A DNA stretch of 10,260 nt from an uncultured Sphingomonadaceae bacterium. GTDB taxonomy: Bacteria; Pseudomonadota; Alphaproteobacteria; Sphingomonadales; Sphingomonadaceae. The notes beneath the pieces were generated by a model. The model ran no database searches, was not told the DNA's origin, and saw nothing but the letters and a program-made list of their open reading frames with translations. A program made the translations under genes and the position numbers. The stretch is taken from contig CAMLKX010000049.1 in assembly GCA_946480515.1 (NCBI GenBank), forward strand, positions 1 to 10,260. The letters run 5' to 3'. Shown piece by piece: positions 7,104 to 10,260 of the stretch (its first letter is position 1; each line of letters opens with the position of its first letter).

Positions 7104-8171
7104 TTAAGCGGCAATCTGTTCCTGATGAGGCCCTGGCGCCTCCACCGGATAGATGGCCGGCCGGCCGCTGTCGTAAGTCGCCGTCAGCAGACGGATGAAG
7201 TCGCGATCCGTCAAAGGGTCGGTAGGCATGGCGAATGTCACACCCCGGGAGCGCAGGTCGGCAACGAACATGTCGAACACCTGTTCGTGCGACAGGTCGT
7301 CGCGATGGCTGAACACCAGGTCACGTTCGTCCTTGTCCATGTAGATATCCGCCGTCCAATGAACCATCAGCCGCGTTTCCTGAGCCGAAACACGCTCGAT
7401 GACCTTACCATCGGTGGTGATCTGCCATCCGTCGGAGGTCTCAGGATCAGCCGACCAGAGCGACTGAAAGGCAAGTCCCTTGGGCATTCGCTTTTCCATG
7501 GGACCACAGGCTTCGCCGCGATGGTACATCACTTCGTTCTGCGTAACGACGCCACGGTTCCAGCTGGGCATGGCGAGGCGCTTGGGTGCCGCCTTCGGAC
7601 CCTCGGGCCAATAGGTAAAGCCACCGCCGATCGTTCCCTGGTAGAACCAGGCAATGACCTGCGCCTTCTTCAGCAACCAGTGCTGAAAAAGGCCCGACTT
7701 GCCCATCGTGTTGAGCAGCCAGATCGGGGTATTGCGATAATCGACACCGCGAAACGTCGTCCCGTCGATGTGCGCCGGATCCATATTGCGCGACGAACCT
7801 TGGATGATGAAGTTCATCGAAGAGGGGACCGCAAACTCCGCATTCCAGTAGGAACGAACGCGCGCCATATGCTCGCTACTGAAGAATACGTCTTCGAGTT
7901 CGGGATAGTTGCACATGCCGTGGTTCCCGAAATAACCCCTGAAATTCGGCGTTAGAAACATGTCGAAAGAGGCGGTGGCCCCGTCCGGCATTTCACCGGA
8001 CATCGTTGCGACAACCTCTTCCGGGGATTTGAAATGCTGTGCAAGAACCATCTTCCACGGGCCGTCGCGGCGGATGGCATCAAACATCCGTTGCGTTTGG
8101 TCTTCTGTGTAGACGTCGTCGATAATTTGGGGGTCCGCGATCGGGCGCAGGACGAATTGTGCCTTGTTCAT
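7104..8171 (-). CDS. Uncharacterised protein with 2OG-Fe(II) oxygenase-like HxD...H...R motif
   Basis: A 355-residue soluble protein that I do not recognise as a named enzyme. His134-x-Asp136 in MDPAHIDG and His217 in VMYHRGEACGP, with Arg228 eleven residues further on, reproduce the facial triad and 2-oxoglutarate-binding arginine of Fe(II)/2OG dioxygenases; GGGFTYWPEGP (182-192) resembles the Gly-rich strand before the distal histidine. The 80-residue spacing between Asp and distal His is within the family range. About 100 residues on each side are of unknown function and no close characterised relative comes to mind. The start at 8171 is preferred over an upstream ATG (8237) because GGAGAG lies six bases before it. 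Expressed from its own region (two dyads in the 258-base gap upstream) and followed by 250 bases before the kinase leader. Dioxygenase role is inferred from the motif only. Confidence 0.85.
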   Translation of the reverse strand: MNKAQFVLRPIADPQIIDDVYTEDQTQRMFDAIRRDGPWKMVLAQHFKSPEEVVATMSGEMPDGATASFDMFLTPNFRGYFGNHGMCNYPELEDVFFSSEHMARVRSYWNAEFAVPSSMNFIIQGSSRNMDPAHIDGTTFRGVDYRNTPIWLLNTMGKSGLFQHWLLKKAQVIAWFYQGTIGGGFTYWPEGPKAAPKRLAMPSWNRGVVTQNEVMYHRGEACGPMEKRMPKGLAFQSLWSADPETSDGWQITTDGKVIERVSAQETRLMVHWTADIYMDKDERDLVFSHRDDLSHEQVFDMFVADLRSRGVTFAMPTDPLTDRDFIRLLTATYDSGRPAIYPVEAPGPHQEQIAA

Positions 8172-8250
8172 TGCAAGCTCTCCAAAGCCATCGTTTTCTT
8201 CAGGCGCGGGCCTCTGCGTTCTGCAGGTGACCAGCAATCTCTCAGTTAAC

Positions 8251-8263
8251 CGTATGGTATACG
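8251..8263. promoter_or_regulatory. Dyad with GTATAC core upstream of the 2OG-like gene
   Basis: CGTAT-GGT-ATACG is a perfect 5-bp inverted repeat with a 3-base spacer; the overlapping TGGTATACGA also fits the general TNGTNNNACNA pattern bound by FadR-subfamily GntR regulators. It lies about 80 bases upstream of the start at 8171. The AT-rich TATACC on the minus strand could double as a -10 box, in which case a bound regulator would block the promoter, but no good -35 is seen. Confidence 0.4.
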
Positions 8264-8296
8264 AAAAAGCGGGAGTATGGAAGACGCTGAAGCTTC

Positions 8297-8320
8297 GTTG
8301 TGCGACAGCTGTCGTTCAAC
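8297..8320. promoter_or_regulatory. 24-bp interrupted dyad with 12-bp perfect core
   Basis: A perfect palindromic core CGACAGCTGTCG (8303-8314) is flanked two bases out on each side by GTTG (8297-8300) and CAAC (8317-8320), so 20 of 24 positions are symmetric. An 8-bp palindrome GAAGCTTC abuts it at 8289-8296. It lies in the non-coding gap upstream of the 2OG-like gene, centred about 51 bases from the dyad at 8251-8263, close to five helical turns. Strong candidate operator; the protein is unknown. Confidence 0.5.
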
Positions 8321-8429
8321 TCGGCGTTTTTTTCCGGCCTTTGGCCAGCGCGCAGCGATTGCTCACGTTGCTCCCGCCTTACTCGATCCGCGATCAGGAC
8401 CTTCACCTGGCCCCGCGCACTCGCTCACC

Positions 8430-8849
8430 TTAAAAATCGAGGTTGAACGTCTGGTCGAAGGTCACCAGTCGACGCGCGATCTTCCAGCCATCCGATGTCT
8501 TCACCACGGTATCACGCATGCGGCCCGACACGACGATCTGAGCCGCCATGGGGGTCTTGCCGGCATTGACGTTGAGGAAGAAATAGTTCGCGGTCACTTC
8601 CCCGGCCGTTTCCTCAATATAGAGGTTGAAGTTAAAGTGCCGGTTCTTGCCTTCAGCCTGCCTGTCTGACTCCTTGGCATGCTCGATTTGCTCTGCAACC
8701 CCCTCGTACTTGACCGGCATTCCGGCCAGTTCGGTGACCACATCCGGCAAATAGACTGCCTCTAAGCCAGCCCAATCGCCATAGTCCGAACAATGGGCGA
8801 AGCGCGCAATCAGCTCCTGAATCGCGATCTTGTCTTCTGTCGAAATCAT
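8430..8849 (-). CDS. SnoaL-like (NTF2-fold) small protein
   Basis: A 139-residue single-domain protein of the SnoaL-like/NTF2 superfamily, which contains isomerases, cyclases, hydrolases and small beta subunits of ring-hydroxylating dioxygenases. IQELIARFAHCSDYGDWAGLEAVY (10-33) gives the N-terminal helices with a Tyr23/Asp25 pair; RHFNFNLYIE (70-79) has His71 at a place usually lining the cavity; GRMRDTVVKTSDGWKIARRLVTFD (109-132) is the typical closing strands. The start at 8849 has GGAG seven bases before it; longer frames to 9248 run antisense-like through the VOC gene and are not real. It follows the VOC gene by 83 bases and probably shares its transcript. It might be a decarboxylase, dehydratase or isomerase for a pathway intermediate; the reaction is not readable. 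Confidence 0.87.
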   Translation of the reverse strand: MISTEDKIAIQELIARFAHCSDYGDWAGLEAVYLPDVVTELAGMPVKYEGVAEQIEHAKESDRQAEGKNRHFNFNLYIEETAGEVTANYFFLNVNAGKTPMAAQIVVSGRMRDTVVKTSDGWKIARRLVTFDQTFNLDF

Positions 8850-8932
8850 GTCGTTCTCCGGTTTTTGCTTTTCAGAGATAGAGGGGACGTTTCCGCCAAG
8901 CCCTGCGAAGGACCGCGATCGGCTTTTGTAGT

Positions 8933-9349
8933 TCAGCCGATGACCGAACTGAGTTGAATCCTGTGTCCTTCGGGATCGGCTACGAACGCGTGCCGCATGG
9001 CAAAGCCGGGGCTCTCCTGAATCGGCTCCAGAATTCGGCCTCCACCCTTCTCCACCCGCTCCAACATGGCTTCCAGGTCCTTGACGGCAAACCCGAGGAT
9101 CACTTCGTCCGTGGCGGGAGCCGGAGCTTCGGTGAACTTGGCCAAGATGAGCATGGGACCTTCGGGGTAAGTCGCCCTGTACACAATCTCGGTGACCGGA
9201 TCGCCCATCATGTGGGCGTCCATGCGCCGGATTTCGACCAGGCCGCACACCGACTCGTAAAATTTGGCGGCCCTCTCAATATCGTTCACGCACAGTTTCG
9301 TGAACATGTAGTCGACGTCCAATGTACGGCCATGCGGTTCACTTGCCAT
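8933..9349 (-). CDS. VOC-superfamily protein (glyoxalase/bleomycin-resistance fold)
   Basis: A 138-residue protein with two beta-alpha-beta-beta-beta modules: about 14-72 (TKLCVNDIERAAKFYESVCGL) and 82-136 (FAVKDLEAMLERVEKGGGRI, then FVADPEGHRIQLSS). The superfamily includes glyoxalase I, extradiol dioxygenases, epimerases and ligand-binding resistance proteins. The usual metal ligands are largely absent by eye: Phe16 at the first His position, no His opening the second module, and Gln132 where Glu is usual, so it may be metal-free or bind metal atypically. The start at 9349 has a strong AGGAGGG eight bases upstream. First gene of a two-gene unit with the SnoaL-like protein; both are small and could act on the same intermediate. 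Confidence 0.9.
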   Translation of the reverse strand: MASEPHGRTLDVDYMFTKLCVNDIERAAKFYESVCGLVEIRRMDAHMMGDPVTEIVYRATYPEGPMLILAKFTEAPAPATDEVILGFAVKDLEAMLERVEKGGGRILEPIQESPGFAMRHAFVADPEGHRIQLSSVIG

Positions 9350-9477
9350 GATCCATTCCCTCCTAGAACGTGGGACTCTTCCGGCGAGTGCTGAACGATG
9401 AAAACCGACAGCAGCCCTGGAATGCCCCTCAGCGCTGATCATTCCTGCGTCGACCGAAACCGGCTGACTGCTGGTTC

Positions 9478-9504
9478 AGTATAGAACAGGCGAAACGGCC
9501 TCAA
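9478..9504 (-). promoter_or_regulatory. Sigma70-type promoter candidate for the VOC-SnoaL unit
   Basis: On the minus strand TTGAGG (9499-9504) and TATACT (9478-9483) are separated by 15 bases. The -10 box matches the consensus at five of six positions, the -35 at four; the spacing is shorter than the ideal 17. The predicted start of transcription near 9471 would give a leader of about 120 bases before the VOC gene. A dyad ends two bases upstream of the -35, which supports a regulated promoter. Confidence 0.45.
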
Positions 9505-9506
9505 GT

Positions 9507-9529
9507 GTTTTCGAATTGCCTTCGAGAAC
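9507..9529. promoter_or_regulatory. 23-bp dyad adjoining the -35 box of the VOC-SnoaL promoter
   Basis: Arms GTTTTCGAA and TTCGAGAAC match at eight of nine positions around a 5-base spacer (TTGCC). On the minus strand it lies immediately upstream of TTGAGG, where an activator would touch RNA polymerase; the short -10/-35 spacing fits a promoter dependent on or remodelled by a regulator. The cognate protein is not in the window. Confidence 0.45.
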
Positions 9530-9579
9530 TGCCTTGCCCATCGTCAGCCCTGCAGGCCGAGCGCCCCGGCTGATGATTA

Positions 9580-10260
9580 TCAGACGGCTCGCAAAAGCGC
9601 GTTTGGGTCCGCCATCTTTCCGGCGATATCGACCCACCCGGTGTTGAGCACGGGATGTGCCGACCACCCGAGCAGGCGTTGTACCTGTTCCGGGTAGCTC
9701 CTCACCACCTCCGGCGAGAGCGCGAGATACATATTCTCTTCCTGGCGGACCAAAGCCGAATCGAGGGCCATGGTGAAGCCGATCCGGTACTCATTCTCGG
9801 TGCGATTGGCCCCGCCGCCATGGTAGGTGGAGCCCAGAAAGATTGCGGCTGACCCGGCCTTCATCTCGGCTGGCACCGCTTCGGTAGGATCGAACTTGCG
9901 CCCGTCTTCCCATCCGTGACTTCCGGGGATGACATTGGTCCCGCCATTCTCGGCGGTGAAGTCCGTCAGCGCGACCATGATCTGGAGGCGCACCTCTCGG
10001 TCGTATTGAGGCTTCCGCCACACCCATTGATCACGATGCAGCCCCTGTGCGTCCTCTCCTGGGCCGATCTGGATGACCTGGGTTACGCCGATGCGTAAGC
10101 CGGGACGAAATTCGAGGGGCGCTTCGCCGGACGAGATGGAGACCGGGCTGTCGATTAGCCTTTCAGCCGCGCCGAGATAAAGGGGATGCGTCGCCACGTC
10201 CGCCGCTTTGCGAGTTTTACCGAAGACGGCCCCCACCCGCTTGGTGTGCATGCCCAGAAA
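9580..10260 (-). CDS. PhyH-type Fe(II)/2-oxoglutarate dioxygenase (5'-truncated by window)
   Basis: Phytanoyl-CoA dioxygenase superfamily protein, hydroxylating an unactivated carbon with 2-oxoglutarate and O2. Numbering from the first ATG in view (10251), His72-Arg-Asp74 (LHRDQWVW) and His144 (TYHGGGANR) are the iron ligands and Arg156 the 2-oxoglutarate-binding residue; NGGTNVIPGSH (102-112) is the classic strand before the distal His. The first in-frame ATG is probably internal: the reading frame stays open to the window edge (Phe-Leu-Gly before it), and the M-H-T-K-R-V-G-A-V-F stretch is normally inside the domain, after an N-terminal part of about 60-80 residues. Visible length is 226 residues against roughly 280-300 for the family. 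A 5-bp inverted repeat (CTGAT/ATCAG, 9570-9583) overlaps the stop region. Substrate unknown. Confidence 0.92.
   Translation of the reverse strand, partial: FLGMHTKRVGAVFGKTRKAADVATHPLYLGAAERLIDSPVSISSGEAPLEFRPGLRIGVTQVIQIGPGEDAQGLHRDQWVWRKPQYDREVRLQIMVALTDFTAENGGTNVIPGSHGWEDGRKFDPTEAVPAEMKAGSAAIFLGSTYHGGGANRTENEYRIGFTMALDSALVRQEENMYLALSPEVVRSYPEQVQRLLGWSAHPVLNTGWVDIAGKMADPNALLRAV

Noticed and set aside
7125..7955. A 276-codon open frame on the plus strand opposite the 2OG-like gene
   Set aside because: It is antisense to a gene with a complete catalytic motif and a good ribosome binding site; its own translation is rich in Arg/His/Val with no domain, typical of a frame opposite GC-rich coding DNA.
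8172..8192. Sigma54-like TGGC...TTGCA just before the 2OG-like gene
   Set aside because: The GG and GC elements are about three bases too far apart and overlap the Shine-Dalgarno sequence.
8327..8346. GGCC-TTT-GGCC hairpin next to a run of seven T as a terminator for the SnoaL-like gene
   Set aside because: On the minus strand the hairpin is followed by A residues, not U; the T run lies before the hairpin on the plus strand, so neither orientation gives an intrinsic terminator.
8850..9248. N-terminal extension of the SnoaL-like frame into the VOC gene
   Set aside because: The extension is low-complexity, Arg/Gly/Ser-rich and in another frame of the VOC gene, while the ATG at 8849 has a good ribosome binding site and begins exactly at the domain.

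Overview
The window looks like a chromosomal or plasmid-borne accessory catabolic region of an alphaproteobacterium, most likely a sphingomonad (Sphingobium/Novosphingobium type). This is inferred from the fairly high G+C content, the gene families (NtaA/DmoA-type flavin monooxygenase, KshA-like Rieske oxygenase, PhyH-type dioxygenase, SnoaL-like and VOC proteins side by side) and the protein style. No rRNA, tRNA, CRISPR array or intact mobile element is visible. Ten protein genes are supported; the first and last run off the window.

Layout. Plus strand, 1-3149: the 3' part of an NtaA/DmoA-family FMN-dependent monooxygenase, a stand-alone MOSC-domain protein, and a membrane sterol desaturase/fatty acid hydroxylase family protein. 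These converge, with a 12-base gap, on a minus-strand block. Minus strand, read from right to left: (a) a PhyH-type Fe(II)/2-oxoglutarate dioxygenase, 5' end outside the window; (b) a VOC-fold protein followed by a SnoaL-like protein, with a promoter and dyad upstream; (c) a poorly known protein with a 2OG-oxygenase-like HxD...H...R motif, preceded by two intergenic dyads; (d) an APH-fold kinase of the hydroxylysine-kinase type, whose stop overlaps (ATGA) the start of a class III PLP enzyme resembling the AGXT2L phospho-lyases; (e) a KshA-like Rieske oxygenase 149 bases further on.

How the genes may work together. The most coherent unit is kinase plus PLP enzyme. In the related eukaryotic pathway an amino alcohol (hydroxylysine, ethanolamine) is phosphorylated and a PLP phospho-lyase then removes phosphate and ammonia to leave an aldehyde. 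The bacterial pair here could do the same on an unknown amino alcohol, with the downstream Rieske oxygenase acting on the same compound or a relative. Around it sit four more oxygenase-type proteins of different mechanism (flavin, di-iron membrane, two 2OG-type) and two small ligand-binding or lyase/isomerase-fold proteins, as expected of a degradation island for a complex natural product or xenobiotic. No regulator, transporter, ferredoxin or reductase lies in the window, so those partners must be elsewhere.

The non-coding DNA is informative. Three intergenic regions upstream of minus-strand genes carry clear but mutually different dyads. The kinase start is preceded by two tandem RNA hairpins, the second covering the presumptive ribosome binding site.
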